From contig NC_016472.1 of NCBI RefSeq assembly GCF_000226095.1, positions 8,432,001-8,496,000 on the forward strand: DNA of 64,000 nt, written 5' to 3'. Of the stretch, positions 11,839 to 23,476 are shown one piece after another (the stretch's first letter is position 1; each line of letters starts with the position of its first letter). Position numbers and translations under genes: made by a program. The notes under the pieces are model-generated. The model made no database searches. It saw only the letters and a program-made list of their open reading frames with translations, and was not told where the DNA came from. The stretch is from Thermothelomyces thermophilus ATCC 42464 (Eukaryota > Ascomycota > Sordariomycetes > Sordariales > Chaetomiaceae).

Positions 11839-13210
11839 TGTGACGGCGCGCGTGGTTGTGATTCAATGGTCCAACACCGTTGCGAAATGGTTTCGCTACC
11901 ATTCAGGAAATTCTGGAAGTCCAGATGCCTTTGTTTCAATATCCGGAATGTCTTTCGAGAAGCGTGGGAGAAGGGCCAGGGCCCACCGTAAGATAGTCGG
12001 GATTGACGAGTCCGAATGCGGCACATTGCAGTTTCCCGGCTCGGGCTAATTCTCTCTCGATGCGCCTTCTCTTGATGACATCGAAACGATGCAGGGGCTG
12101 ACTGTTATTCGGAATCCGAACAGTCTTGGCAGGCAGGTCCACCCACCTTGCTAGTTATTGGGCGGCGAACTGCAAGATGTGTTGCATCATCCGGAGATGG
12201 AATAATGCCAGTAGTACTGCAAGAGTTTGGGAGCAGCCTTCGGGTTTGGTCCAGAGAAGCCCGATTCGAGAAAGGACGGGCTCTATCATAATCCCAACGT
12301 GGAAAGAGAGGTCAGCGGATAGTTAACTGGCCAACCGATGAGTTCTTTTGCACCAGACTTGTGATTTCCTGCCACTGTAATTAATCCGTGATAGCTTCTG
12401 TTTGGAGCAGAGACGAAGGTCATCCCGAGCCACCGGGTATTAATAATAGCGTGATGCCATCTCCCTACCAACTTGAAGCAGAAACATGAAGGAATAATAC
12501 TCCCCAATCCAATGGGCGTTGCTCCCCTTATCTTCCAGGCGATCGTAAGCGATTTGATTATCATTTCTCTCCCTTTATGATTCGGGTTACGCATCATAAT
12601 TACTGGTCCTGGAGCGTAGAATAATCGCTAATACTTTTGCCTATTGCGAGGTGTGCGCGGGAATACGGGCAGCGGGTCCCCGGCGTGACGCCGAAGACGC
12701 GCCGTAGTGTCGTTTGTACCTCCATCCAAGTGACTGAGGCAGTGGTTCCTGACCATCAGATATTATCTCCCACTTATCCGATGTAACAATTTTAAAAGCT
12801 CACAGCTAAAGCCGAACTACCCTCATTTGATAAACATATCCTTTCCAAAGGCAACTCCCGGAAGGCCGATAACCCTCCCTATGGGGGTTGGCTATGGCTT
12901 CTGCCTGTCCTGGACTCTAGGGATGCTGTCATCTAATACTTCACCACTGAGCTCCGTTTCTGATCGGACTTAGACCCCGGGCCAAATCGATATCCGACTG
13001 AGCAGCTACCCACGGCCCACCGACAGTGCCTTCGGTACAATTGCCAACATTTTTAGCAGCAGCATAAGGACCTGAGACAGACCCTCCCCGTCCCTGTCCC
13101 CTTTGGCGCTTGAGCACCACCCTTCTACTACCACACTGCAATCGGCACTCTTTGCTTTCCTTCTTGGGGTCGGTCTGGGCTCCAGATCCTGGGATCATCT
13201 TGGTGCTATA
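11839..13210. other. gene-free spacer
   Basis: 1.4 kb upstream of the FSH hydrolase gene and downstream of the membrane protein gene. No recognisable protein, RNA gene or repeat is seen. The sequence is of mixed composition and shows no strong sign of repeat-induced mutation. Confidence 0.55.
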
Positions 13211-14685
13211 TCAAACTTTGTTTCCGGTTTCACAAACGCTTCCGGTTCGGGGGAATATCTCTGCATTGGTCGGCGGAGGCGGATTGAACCGGAAGCCATC
13301 GGGTTTTTGGAGGATGGGTGGTGGCCGTGGGAGCGGGTGCAGGGGGCTTTTAGGTCTGCTGCCACCGCCATTGCTGCCGCTGTGAAGGCTTGAGGGTGTG
13401 TGATCGGACTTGGACGAGAGGTTGTTGCGGGACAGACAAGAGAGGCTTCGAACCGGTTCAGGATGTGCCCCGGTGGACAGGAGGTTCCGCCTGAGTGTTT
13501 GAGGGCCATGCGCGTATGGGCCTGCGGTCGAGCTCGGACTCTCGTGCGTGGATGCTGCATCGGGCAGCTGAGGTTCTATCTGGCCGGGCGCGTGGGGTAT
13601 TTCGGCCCGCCCGCGTGGAATCTGACGGGAACGGGACAATGGTGGTTCGTAATATCCTACAGGCCTAATGGCCAGTTGTGGTGGCAATTGAAGACTGAAT
13701 TTTGGGGCGTGTGCTTGGCCTGTCGAGAGTTCTGCGTGATCGGGAGCCGGGTGCCCGTGCTCGCTGTCGCGGTAATCCGGGGGTAATTTCATGTCCGCCT
13801 GGGTCAGGTGGTTAAACGGATGAGACGAGGCGCCTGGAGAGACCGGCACCTCGGAGCTGCCGGGGATGAGACCTTGGGTGTCAAAGAATTCCGCTCTCAG
13901 TTTCTTAAGCGTCTGGTTCCGCCGATAGCGCCTGCGGAGCGCCACGTAGACCCAGAGCAACATACCGGCAAAGACGGCGCCGCCAATGATGGCGCCAGCA
14001 ATCCCTCCAGGAGATACGGCAGCCCTATCAGCGTTTACGGCATACTGCATGGCAAAGACGGTGTCTGTGACGGTCACGGTAGGTATGGTTGCCCTGGCCC
14101 CCGCTGCGTCGCTAGCAGCCGGCGGTAGTGTCGTGGTCGCTGTCGCTGGGAGGGTGCTGTAGCACGGCGTTGCCCCTCCTAAAGCGGCCGTCCAAGGGGT
14201 AAAGGCACTATGAATCAAGGGTCAGAGGTCGGAACAACATTGGCAAGAGGCCCCAGGGGCGTACTTGGGGCAGCAACTTCCGAAAATTGCATAGTAGTCT
14301 GCCGGGCATTTTTCCATCACGGCGTCTCTGGCGTCTCGTGGTTGTGGATATACGCCCATGGAGGTAGTTACGGGAGTAAACGGACAGCATTCTGGCTGGC
14401 TATCCATGCATCCCATGAACAAGACATATGATGCGGTTGGCCCATCGTCGATGAGCGTGTATCGTGCAGCCGCGCAGTGGTTGCTCGTCAGCGTTCCGCT
14501 TGCAGAGACCAGTGAATGCACGGTATCTGTCGAGAGGGACGAGGAGGCGGCTGTCTGTGATGTTGTCCGCGATGGGAACTGGGGACTAAGAAGCGAGACC
14601 GGTTAGTGATCTGCGACCTTGGAATTGACTATCTTACAGATACGAGCGTCGGATTGAGGCTAAGACTTCTTTCTTACCGATTCAT
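13211..14685 (-). CDS. single-pass membrane protein with Cys-rich ectodomain, unknown function
   Basis: I do not recognise a specific function. The model has three exons on the minus strand (14685-14678, 14585-14265, 14207-13211) and 441 residues. The N-terminal part is cysteine-rich (GCMDSQPECCPF, then KCPADYYAIFGSCCP, then ATPCYSTL), followed by a Thr/Ala-rich stretch. One membrane helix (GGIAGAIIGGAVFAGMLLWV, near residue 195) is followed by the basic stop-transfer RRRYRRN. The tail is long, Pro/Ser-rich and probably disordered. This architecture resembles fungal wall-facing sensor-like proteins, but no WSC or Mid2 domain is evident. The first exon is only 8 nt and is the weakest part: no cleavable signal peptide results, so another start or a further upstream exon is possible. 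The main exon is solid as coding sequence. Confidence 0.65.
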
Positions 14686-16545
14686 TGTCACGGCGTTTCC
14701 TGAGAGTGTGTTGAGCTACTGACTGCATCGCACCGTGACTTGAACGAAGCCCAATAACGAGCTCCCTTCCTGAACTCGTAATAGGATGTGTGGTTCGGGT
14801 GGATCGAGAAGATGACTGATCGACGAGGATACAGGTCTGACTCGGTGATTCCGAGGAAAGAGTCGGCATGGTGCCACATTGATTTGGGATGATGCAGCAC
14901 ATTCGACCTCGCCGCTTGCCTGCGAGCGAACTGACCAGGTAACGAGGTTGCAGGACTGTTTTACTCCGGCAGTAGATGCACATATACTGTGCGTTGAGAG
15001 CGAGGAGCAGCCCTGATAGCCAACGACAATGGTCTTCGGCCAGGCAGTCATGCGCAAGTTGCTTCATAACATAAATAGCCAGGCGCTGCAGGCACAGGGC
15101 TGATTCGGGCAATACGTACCACATAGGTATACGCACCTTCTAATATGCAAATGCGGAAGGAATTTGTGGGAGGAGATGGTGCGAGACCTGCCTGGGGGAT
15201 CATAAATTCCGCTTGACATATCACCTCTGCGGAATGTGATCGAAACCCGCAAGCGGCGACGAGTGCAATTCAAACCAGGTATCTTTGCAACGGAAAGTAT
15301 AATTACCTTAATAGTCCTGCTTCTCCGGTGCACCCCTCGCCTTCTTACGTTTTGAAGATGGCCACGAGGGAAAGCATCTGCGTGGAAAATGGTAGCATGC
15401 AAAGAACACTCACAACGCGGACTCACACTTGTTTAAGAACACAGCGAGTCTTACTGCTCGCGCCGATATCCAGTTTCATGGAATGCGATCCGCCACCTGG
15501 GCTTGTTGCACGGCGTGCTTCAGCCCATCCCGGTGTCCCGAACCCAGAATGGATCAGGTATTGAACCTGTTCTACAAGCTGAGCGGCTATCGGCGGCTGG
15601 GAAAAGGGAAAATGTGGAAGATAAAGTTTGGGTGGTGTATCAGATGTTGAGGCTGCTGGTTGGCGTTTTCAGAGTAGCGATAATTAGTGAAGTACAGTAC
15701 ATACATACTCTAATATAACGAAGCTGTAAACAAACTACAAAGCTCCGTTCAGTAAGTAGGGTGGTTGTATTCTTGTTTCGTTTGATGCTCAACTGGTCGG
15801 TTAAGGTTGGGTCTTTTGGACGAAGACCGCATATTAGTCACCTACCAAGGCAGTTCATCAGATGCGGTCCGGACTCGGGTAGGCCTGGAGCAGCTGATCG
15901 AGCTGATCGAGCTGTGGCGGGGAGCCAAGCGCATCAAGCCAATCCTGCAAGCAGCTAACTACCACAGCAAGTACAGTGGGGTCAGAAAAGCGTGGCCAAC
16001 CTCCGTACAGGCCTAAAAAACTGCAAAAGAGGACTTGGCATTTGGCGGTCACAGTCGTAATCCGTACTTGGGTTCGTAGCAGAGTAAAGTACCCAGCCCA
16101 TTCATTACACTGAAGCACATGCCACCCGAGTTGCAAGGAGTTAGTGTAGACATCCCCGCTGCCCTGCCCCACCGCAACCGCGGCGAGCCGGGCATTCAAT
16201 GGCTGAAGACGGTAATTAGCCTCGGCTCGGGCCAAAGGGCTCCCATCGTCGGCCAGACCTTCCCGGCATCCCACGCTGCGGCAACCCAGAGCGCGCTTTC
16301 TCCGACGTGGTCTCCATTAGTGTGCACAGCACAGTTTCCGCATACCCAAGCAGCTGCCGATGCGTTGCGACGGCCTCGGACCTGAAATTTTAGAAAGTAC
16401 CTAGGCTCGCACACGGAGAACGTGTGCCGCAAAGGACCGAATCCTGCACTGCCAATCTCCCGCGGCTCTCTGGCAAGAAGCGACCCCACCACCCCCGGAC
16501 TTGTGTCAATAGATTCCAGGTGTCTTGCCAGTCTTGCTCCTGAGG

Positions 16546-16582
<37 letters not shown>

Positions 16583-16713
16583 TTGTCTGAGAGCCCGAAG
16601 CCAACCTCGTCTGCGAGCTATCTTCTCGTTTCGTCTCCTTCCTTTCCACTCCCTACACTCCCTAAAGCTCGTGCTTTTCCAGCGTCGCGCTCGACGATAA
16701 GACAGAAGTTGGG
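14686..16713. other. gene-free spacer before cat2
   Basis: 2.0 kb between divergent genes. It holds a GA repeat at 16550-16575 and a triple GAGCTGATC-like direct repeat near 15889-15913. No recognisable coding sequence is present. The right end is the promoter and leader of the carnitine acetyltransferase gene. Confidence 0.55.
16550..16575. repeat. GA microsatellite
   Basis: About thirteen GA units in the presumed promoter or leader of the carnitine acetyltransferase gene. GA tracts can bind GAGA-type factors, but nothing here proves that. Confidence 0.9.
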
Positions 16714-18918
16714 ATGTTGGCCGCGATTGCAAGGACAGAGGCTCGGTCTCCTGCTCTTCGAAACCTGTCCAAACACACGGCTACGCCTCTGGTTAGTGTT
16801 TGGATTTGCTCTTGATTCCGTTCCCCCACCCCCCCCCCCCCCTCCTTTTTTCTTTTTTTTTTCCCTATTCCCCTTCCCTTCCTTCCTTTCTTCCTTCCAT
16901 TCCCCTCCATCCCGCGGAGTTGCGCCTCTGCTTGCTTCTTTCTTCGCGCATCATGATGCTGATTCCGCCACCTGCAGAGATTCACAGCCATGGCTCCTGC
17001 GAACAAACGGAATAGCAGCTCCCTCCCAGCGGGGTATGTCGAGGACAAATCCAAGGGACTCATGCTGCGCTTCCAGGACTCGCTGCCCCGCCTTCCCGTC
17101 CCGACGCTGGAGGAGACCGCCGCGCGCTATCTCAAGACCCTCAAGCCCCTCCTCACGCCTCCTGAGCTCGAGAACAGCTACAAGGCGGTGCAGGAGTTCA
17201 TCGCCCCCAACGGCCCCGGCCGCAAGCTGCAGGAGAAGCTGATCGCCCGGCGCGAGGATCCCAAGATCAAGAACTGGCTCTACGAGTGGTGGAACGATGC
17301 GGCCTACCTCAGCTATCGCGACCCCGTCGTCCCCTACGTCAGCTACTTCTACTCGCACCGCGACGACCGGAGGCGGCGCGACCCTGCCAAGCGCGCTGCC
17401 GCCCTCACGACGGCCGCCCTCGAGTTCAAGAAGCAGGTCGACACCGGCACCCTTGAGCCCGAGTACATGAAGAAGCTGCCCATCTGCATGGACAGTTACA
17501 AGTGGATGTTCAACGCCAGCCGCGTCCCCGCGAAGCCCGCCGACTACCCGGTCAAGTTCGACCCCGCCCAGAACAAGCACATTCTGGTGATCCGCAAGAA
17601 CCAGTTCTTCAAGGTCGCTCACGAGGTGGACGGCAAGCAGCTCAACACCTCGGAGCTCGAGCAGGCCTTCCGCCGCGTGTACGAGCTCGCCGGCGAGCGC
17701 GCCCCGGCCGTTGGCGCCCTGACCTCGGAGAACCGCGACGTGTGGACGGACGCGCGGGCCATCCTCCTCGCGGCCGACCCTGCCAACTCCAAGGCGATCG
17801 AGGCGATCGAGTCGGCCTCCTTCGTCGTCTGCCTGGACGACGCCAAGCCGGTGACGCTCGAGGAGCGCGCGCACGCCTACTGGCACGGCGACGGCCAGAA
17901 CCGGTGGTACGACAAGCCGCTGCAGTTCATCGTCAACGACAACGGAACCTCGGGCTTCATGGGCGAGCACAGCATGATGGACGGTACGCCTACGCACCGG
18001 CTCAACGACTACGTCAATGACGTTATATTCAACAACAAGCTCGACTTCTCCGACCCGACTGTCCGCTCCAACCTCCCCGAGCCCCAGCCGATCCGGTTCG
18101 TCGTCACCAAGGAGGTCCAGGCCGAGATCGACCGCGCCGTGCGCGACTTCAACGCCGTCATCGGCCAGCACCAGCTCGCCGTGCAGGCATACCAGGGCTA
18201 CGGCAAGGGCCTGATCAAGAAGTTTAAGTGCTCTCCGGACGCCTACGTACAGATGATCATCCAGCTCGCCTACTTCAAGATGTACGGCAAGAACCGGCCG
18301 ACATACGAGTCGGCGGCCACCCGCCGCTTCCAGCAGGGCCGCACCGAGACGTGCCGCTCCGTGTCGGAGGAGAGCGTGGCGTGGTGTCGCGCCATGGCGG
18401 ACGAGACGGTCGACAACGCCACCCGCGTCGCCCTCTTCCGCAAGGCCATCGACGCCCACCTCGAGTACATCAGCGCCGCCTCGGACGGCAAGGGCGTCGA
18501 CCGCCACCTCTTCGGCCTTAAGCGCCTGCTCGAGCCCGGCCAGGAGGTCCCCGCCCTCTACAAGGACCCCGCCTACGCCTACTCGTCCTCTTGGTACCTC
18601 TCGACCAGCCAGCTGAGCTCCGAGTACTTCAACGGCTACGGGTGGAGCCAGGTCATTGACGACGGCTTTGGAATCGCCTACATGATTAACGAGAACAGGT
18701 TGGTTTTTTTTTCCCTTCCTGATCCGTATCTCCTGTGTCGGGATTTGCCGGTATATATGGTGACTAACTCGTTTTCTTTTCTCCTTCACAGCCTCAACTT
18801 CAACGTTGTTTCCAAGGGCCTCGGCAGCGACAAGATGAGCTTCTACCTCAACGAGGCCGCCAACGATATGCGCGACATGCTGATGCCCACGCTCGAGGCT
18901 CCCAAGGCCAAGATCTGA
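16714..18918 (+). CDS. cat2: carnitine O-acetyltransferase, dual-targeted
   Basis: Moves acetyl groups between CoA and carnitine so that acetyl units can cross organelle membranes, needed for growth on acetate and fatty acids. The core is 16990-18698 plus 18792-18918 (611 residues). It shows LPRLPVPTLEETAARYL at the N-terminus, the catalytic histidine in GEHSMMDGTP (about residue 327 of the short form), and SSWYLSTSQLSSE. An upstream exon, 16714-16791, joined across a 186-nt intron (16792-16977), stays in frame with the core and adds 30 residues beginning MLAAIARTEARSPALRN, rich in Arg and poor in acids, a likely mitochondrial presequence. The C-terminus is AKI, a PTS1-type peroxisomal signal. 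Starting at 16990 gives the form without presequence. Dual targeting of this enzyme is known in yeasts and Aspergillus; the arrangement here is read from the sequence. Confidence 0.95.
16821..16911 (+). repeat. pyrimidine tract in cat2 intron 1
   Basis: A run of C with few interruptions, then T/C-rich sequence, inside the intron that separates the presequence exon from the main coding exon. It may affect how efficiently the intron is spliced or where transcription starts; that is inference. Confidence 0.8.
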
Positions 18919-19317
18919 GAACCTTGTTTTGTGGATCGAAACAAGGACTGGTGGCGTGGGAGAGCGTGTTTGGATATCCGTTAAGGACACGGCAGGGCAA
19001 GGGAGCGGCGGGAGATGTGTGGGTGGGTTGTTGTTCATCGTGTTAGCGAACCATGTGATGAGTTGTCTGGGAGCATGTCATGCATTTTAGAACCGGGAGT
19101 AGCTGTCTGGCATCATAGACCCGACGCCATGTAGCGCTCTCTTCTCTCTAGCAGCATATCATTGTACAAAATAACGCAGCTGACAGGCTTTGGCCGACCT
19201 CTTAACCTTCCTTGGATGATGCTTGTATCAGGGTTTGGTTGACGCCCCACAATTGTTAGCAGAAGAGGTGCTATAACTCTGTATACAAGACGTATCCTGT
19301 AACTGATGCAGTACTGC

Positions 19318-19363
<46 letters not shown>

Positions 19364-19956
19364 ATATGTATATGTATATATATTATTGTATGTGGGTTCA
19401 TCATGCGCTTCAGAAAGTTTCTGTAAGAATCGCCTCGATCTTGGAGCGCCTCCTAATTCTGCCTCGCATCATCTCCAAGTGTTTGGCTGCGGACAGTTCA
19501 TCACTTAACATACAGATAGGTAAAGTTGTTTCGGCGGATCACCACACTGATTAACTCGCGGTGTCAAAAAAGGCGCCCAATAACGGCAAAGACCATGCCA
19601 ATAAGGGCGAAGCGCGCAACAACTTTACCTTAGCCTCCAAAATACAGGCTCAAGAACATTGAGTGTACTGTACCTTACTCTGTACATAGTTACCTCAGCT
19701 AGCATAGCACAACAAGGTGGGGTCTGGGTAGTTGCCCCAGCGTTACACCGCGATCTTGCCCACTGCATACTGTGGGGTTGGTTACTCTTCCCGCCCGTTG
19801 TCGTCACCAACGGCGCTCCACCAACGGCGCTCCCAATCGGGTTCAAGTCAGAGCATACCTATCTAGGTATTGCAGACGGCATCTGGTGGCCGCATGCTCG
19901 ACGAATGTTGACCGCCAACATATGGGAGTTTAAGAGCTCAGAGCTGACCGACCAGC
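18919..19956. other. spacer cat2 to fig4 with TA repeat
   Basis: 1.0 kb holding the cat2 3' end and the fig4 promoter. A long TA repeat occupies 19321-19383. No gene is seen. Confidence 0.65.
19321..19383. repeat. TA microsatellite
   Basis: About 15 pure TA units, then TATATG-type units. It could extrude a cruciform and is likely length-variable between strains. Confidence 0.92.
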
Positions 19957-22900
19957 ATGGCTGACACGGTCGAAACGGAGCTTGCCAGCGTCAACGCCAT
20001 CGGCGCAGCGCCCCCGTCGGATGCGTCGCCTCCCCGTCAAGACATCCCTCAACGCATTCCAGAATCCAAAGACACATCCGAGCCCGTTTTCCCGCCCCTG
20101 CACAACAATGCCGGCGCAGACGCGGACTCGATCGCGTCCGGGGCCTCGGCCCCCTCCCGAGCAGGCCCTGGCGGGGTTGGGGACGACAATGATGAAGACG
20201 AGCCCGCCGTTGCCCGGCCGTTTCTTCGCACCTCAAGTCCCGATCCGCAGTCCCGCCCGGGTCTGGCCAAGTCGGTGGACGACGAAGATAGTGAAGAGCG
20301 CGTGGGGGTCGGCAACGGGCCGGGGCGGCGGCCCAAACCCAAGCAGAGGATGCACCGGTTCAGCCTGTATGAGACGGCGAGCCGCTTCTATATCGTCGGC
20401 GGCGACGTGACCGAGAAGCGCTACCGCATCCTCAAGATTGACCGCACCAACGATGACGCCTCTGAGCTGAGCATGACGGAGGACAAGACCGTGTATACCC
20501 AGAAGGACATGAATCAACTGCTCGACACCATAGACGACGGCAACAAGGGCACGGGTGGGCTCAAGCTGCGGTGCACCACGTGGGGTTTGCTGGGTTTCAT
20601 CAAGTTCACCGGCCCGTATTATATGCTGCTGATCACAAAGAAGAGCACGGTCGCCATGCTCGGCGGCCACTATGTCTACCAGATCGACGGCACCGAGCTG
20701 ATCCCTTTGACGTCGCCCAACTTCAAGGCAGACCAGCGCAACACCGAGGAGTCGCGCTTCCTGGGCATTCTCAACCACCTCGACTTGACTCGTTCGTTTT
20801 ACTACAGCTACTCGTACGACATCACCCGCAGCTTGCAGCACAACGTCGCGCGCGAGAGAGCTTCGCTGCTCAACGGCAGTCCCTGCTCTGCCGATGACGA
20901 CTTGAACACCATGTTCGTCTGGAACCATCACTTGCTCCAGCCGGCCGTCAGGGCACTCAACGCCCCGTTTGACTGGTGCCGTCCCATTATCCATGGCTAT
21001 ATCGACCAGGCCGCCGTGTCCGTCTACGGGAGGACTGCCCACATAACCATCATTGCGCGACGCAGCCGCTTCTTCGCCGGCGCCAGGTTTCTAAAGAGGG
21101 GTGCTAACGACCTGGGATACGTCGCCAACGATGTCGAGACGGAGCAGATCGTGTCCGAGGCCCTAACGACCTCGTTCCACGCGCCGGGCCCCAAGTTCTT
21201 CGCCAGCCCTGCATACACCTCTTACTTGCAGCATCGCGGCTCCATCCCGCTCCATTGGACACAGGACAACACGGGGGTTACCCCGAAGCCGCCGATAGAG
21301 TTGAACCTGGTAGATCCCTTTTACTCGGCGGCCGCGCTGCATTTTGACAATCTCTTCGAGCGGTACGGGGCGCCCATCTACGTCTTGAATCTGATCAAGG
21401 CGCGTGAGCGCACCCCGCGCGAGAGCAAGCTGCTGGAGGAGTACACCCGGGCGATCGCCTATCTCAACCAGTTCCTGCCGGCCGACAAGAAGATCATTTA
21501 CCGAGCCTGGGACATGTCGCGCGCCGCCAAGAGTCGCGATCAGGACGTGATCGGGACGCTCGAGAGCATTGCCGAGGAGGTCCTGAACACGACCGGCTTC
21601 TTCCAGAACGGGGACGGCCACACCAGCCCGATCCGGGTGCAGAACGGCGTCGCGCGGACAAACTGCATCGACTGCTTGGACCGTACCAATGCGGCCCAGT
21701 TCGTCATCGGAAAGAGGGCACTCGGCTACCAGCTGCACGCCCTCGGCATCCTAGGGGATACCACGGTAGAATACGACACCGACGCCGTCAACCTGTTCAC
21801 TCACATGTATCACGACCACGGTGACACCATCGCGGTGCAGTACGGCGGGTCGCAACTGGTCAACACCATGGAGACCTACCGCAAGATCAACCAATGGACC
21901 AGTCATTCCCGCGACATGATTGAGAGCTTCAAGCGCTACTACCACAACTCTTTCCTGGATGGACAGCGCCAAGAGGCTTACAACTTGTTCCTAGGCAACT
22001 ACATCTTTGCTCAGGGACAGCCCATGCTGTGGGACCTTGCCACCGACTACTACCTCCATCACGAGGATCCCAGGACGTGGTTGGAAAAGCGGAAACGTGA
22101 CTACATTCATTGGTACACCCCCGAGTTCTTGAAGGAGCGCGTGATTCCACCATATCCGACCATCCCTCGGGCATCCAAGAACAACCCGGTTTCGGCCTAT
22201 GATGATTACTGGCTGGAATACTACCGTCCGTCTACCCTCTCTTCCTTTCTCAAGATGTTCCCTTACAAGATGAACTCGACCATCAAATACATACCCCTCA
22301 AGTCGACCCAGGACGGCCGCTATGACCTCAGTCCGTTTCGCGTGCGAACGGAAGCCGATAGCGACGTTCACGATAAAAAGAAGGCCAGGAAGGACACGAC
22401 CGCCGTTGCGCCGCAAGACCTCGCCCGCACGGCCGATGACGCCGAGACATCATCGTTCGTCAACGAGAAGTCGCCGTCCCATACACGTACCGCCTCCAAC
22501 AATGGTCGCATGTCCCTCCACCGCTGGCTGCACGAAAAGAACGCGCCCGATGGAACCCAGTCACACGATCGCCCTGGCTCTCCCTACCACCACCGCTACC
22601 CGAGTAACTCGAGCCATCACTATCACAGCCGCAACAACAGCATCGACGACGCCTCCCGCCACTATCCCAATCATCACCACGATAGCCATCGTTCTCACCG
22701 CCAGTCCGCCGGCCACACCTCTGCCAACCTAGCGACTGCAGAAAAGGGTCAGCCAGCGCACGATCAAGAAGAAGAAGAGAAGAAGCCGCACCAAACAGCT
22801 CTCGAGAAGTCGCGGGCCGCCCAGCAGACCTTCACCCAGGTCGTGCGCGACTCGCTTAACCCGACCGTCAGTGCTGCCGAGGCTGCCGACTACGCGCGCT

Positions 22901-23355
22901 ACGTCGCCCACCCGCAGAACCTGCCGCTGGTGGTCTCCTCGTCGCCCAGGTCGCTGCTGCCCGCAGAAGACGAAATCGAACCCGAGTATATCGAGTACGT
23001 GAACGGCGCCTGGAAGGAGGAGGGACTGGGGCGGGCGGTGGGAGACTACCTTGACCCTTCTTCTCTTCTTGTTGGTGGTGGTAACGGTGAAGAGGGCAGG
23101 GAGGGGCTCAAGGGGGGGAGTAAAGGAAGGGGGGGTAATGGCACCGGCGGTGCTGGTGCCGAAACTTTTGCCAGGATCGGTGGGATATATCAAGGGGAAG
23201 CGGTGGAGGATGACTGGGTGCTGTACGCCGAGACGGTAAGGCTGCCGGAGAACCCGCTGACCGTTACCGAGGAGGACGCGCTCAAGAAGCGGTACAAGGC
23301 GTATCGGAAGTGGCTGAGGGGAAAGAGCCTGTTCAAACAGCAGCCGGTGGATTAG
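19957..23355 (+). CDS. fig4: polyphosphoinositide phosphatase Fig4 (Sac domain)
   Basis: Phosphatidylinositol 3,5-bisphosphate 5-phosphatase of the vacuole and late endosome, which also works in the Fab1-Vac14 complex. A single exon encodes 1132 residues. The N-terminal 120 are disordered and acidic. The Sac domain begins with RFSLYETASRFYIVGGD, and the catalytic CX5R motif lies in RTNCIDCLDRTN with Cys570 and Arg576. Fig4-type blocks follow (YGGSQLVNTMETYRKINQW, SRDMIESFKRYYHNSF, FLGNY). Between about residues 870 and 925 there is a His/Ser-rich low-complexity insert. The protein is longer than yeast Fig4 because of this tail. It ends 121 bp from the convergent tti2 stop codon. Sac1 proper is excluded by length, by absence of C-terminal membrane helices and by the Fig4-specific blocks. 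Confidence 0.95.
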   Translation: MADTVETELASVNAIGAAPPSDASPPRQDIPQRIPESKDTSEPVFPPLHNNAGADADSIASGASAPSRAGPGGVGDDNDEDEPAVARPFLRTSSPDPQSRPGLAKSVDDEDSEERVGVGNGPGRRPKPKQRMHRFSLYETASRFYIVGGDVTEKRYRILKIDRTNDDASELSMTEDKTVYTQKDMNQLLDTIDDGNKGTGGLKLRCTTWGLLGFIKFTGPYYMLLITKKSTVAMLGGHYVYQIDGTELIPLTSPNFKADQRNTEESRFLGILNHLDLTRSFYYSYSYDITRSLQHNVARERASLLNGSPCSADDDLNTMFVWNHHLLQPAVRALNAPFDWCRPIIHGYIDQAAVSVYGRTAHITIIARRSRFFAGARFLKRGANDLGYVANDVETEQIVSEALTTSFHAPGPKFFASPAYTSYLQHRGSIPLHWTQDNTGVTPKPPIELNLVDPFYSAAALHFDNLFERYGAPIYVLNLIKARERTPRESKLLEEYTRAIAYLNQFLPADKKIIYRAWDMSRAAKSRDQDVIGTLESIAEEVLNTTGFFQNGDGHTSPIRVQNGVARTNCIDCLDRTNAAQFVIGKRALGYQLHALGILGDTTVEYDTDAVNLFTHMYHDHGDTIAVQYGGSQLVNTMETYRKINQWTSHSRDMIESFKRYYHNSFLDGQRQEAYNLFLGNYIFAQGQPMLWDLATDYYLHHEDPRTWLEKRKRDYIHWYTPEFLKERVIPPYPTIPRASKNNPVSAYDDYWLEYYRPSTLSSFLKMFPYKMNSTIKYIPLKSTQDGRYDLSPFRVRTEADSDVHDKKKARKDTTAVAPQDLARTADDAETSSFVNEKSPSHTRTASNNGRMSLHRWLHEKNAPDGTQSHDRPGSPYHHRYPSNSSHHYHSRNNSIDDASRHYPNHHHDSHRSHRQSAGHTSANLATAEKGQPAHDQEEEEKKPHQTALEKSRAAQQTFTQVVRDSLNPTVSAAEAADYARYVAHPQNLPLVVSSSPRSLLPAEDEIEPEYIEYVNGAWKEEGLGRAVGDYLDPSSLLVGGGNGEEGREGLKGGSKGRGGNGTGGAGAETFARIGGIYQGEAVEDDWVLYAETVRLPENPLTVTEEDALKKRYKAYRKWLRGKSLFKQQPVD

Positions 23356-23476
23356 GAGTTGCCGTCGGCGCTGTCTGCTCCCGCTGGCGCTGGTGGCTGC
23401 TGCGATGCCGAGTCGTGGGGCGGGGAGTCCGCGGAGGAGAGTCCGACTCGGACTGGGCCGAAGAGGAGGAGCTCGG

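Noticed and set aside
16951-19038. A 695-codon open frame on the minus strand opposite the carnitine acetyltransferase gene
   Set aside because: It mirrors the real gene. GC-rich third positions leave few stops on the opposite strand, and the product is a compositionally odd Val/Leu/Arg/Glu-rich sequence with no domain.
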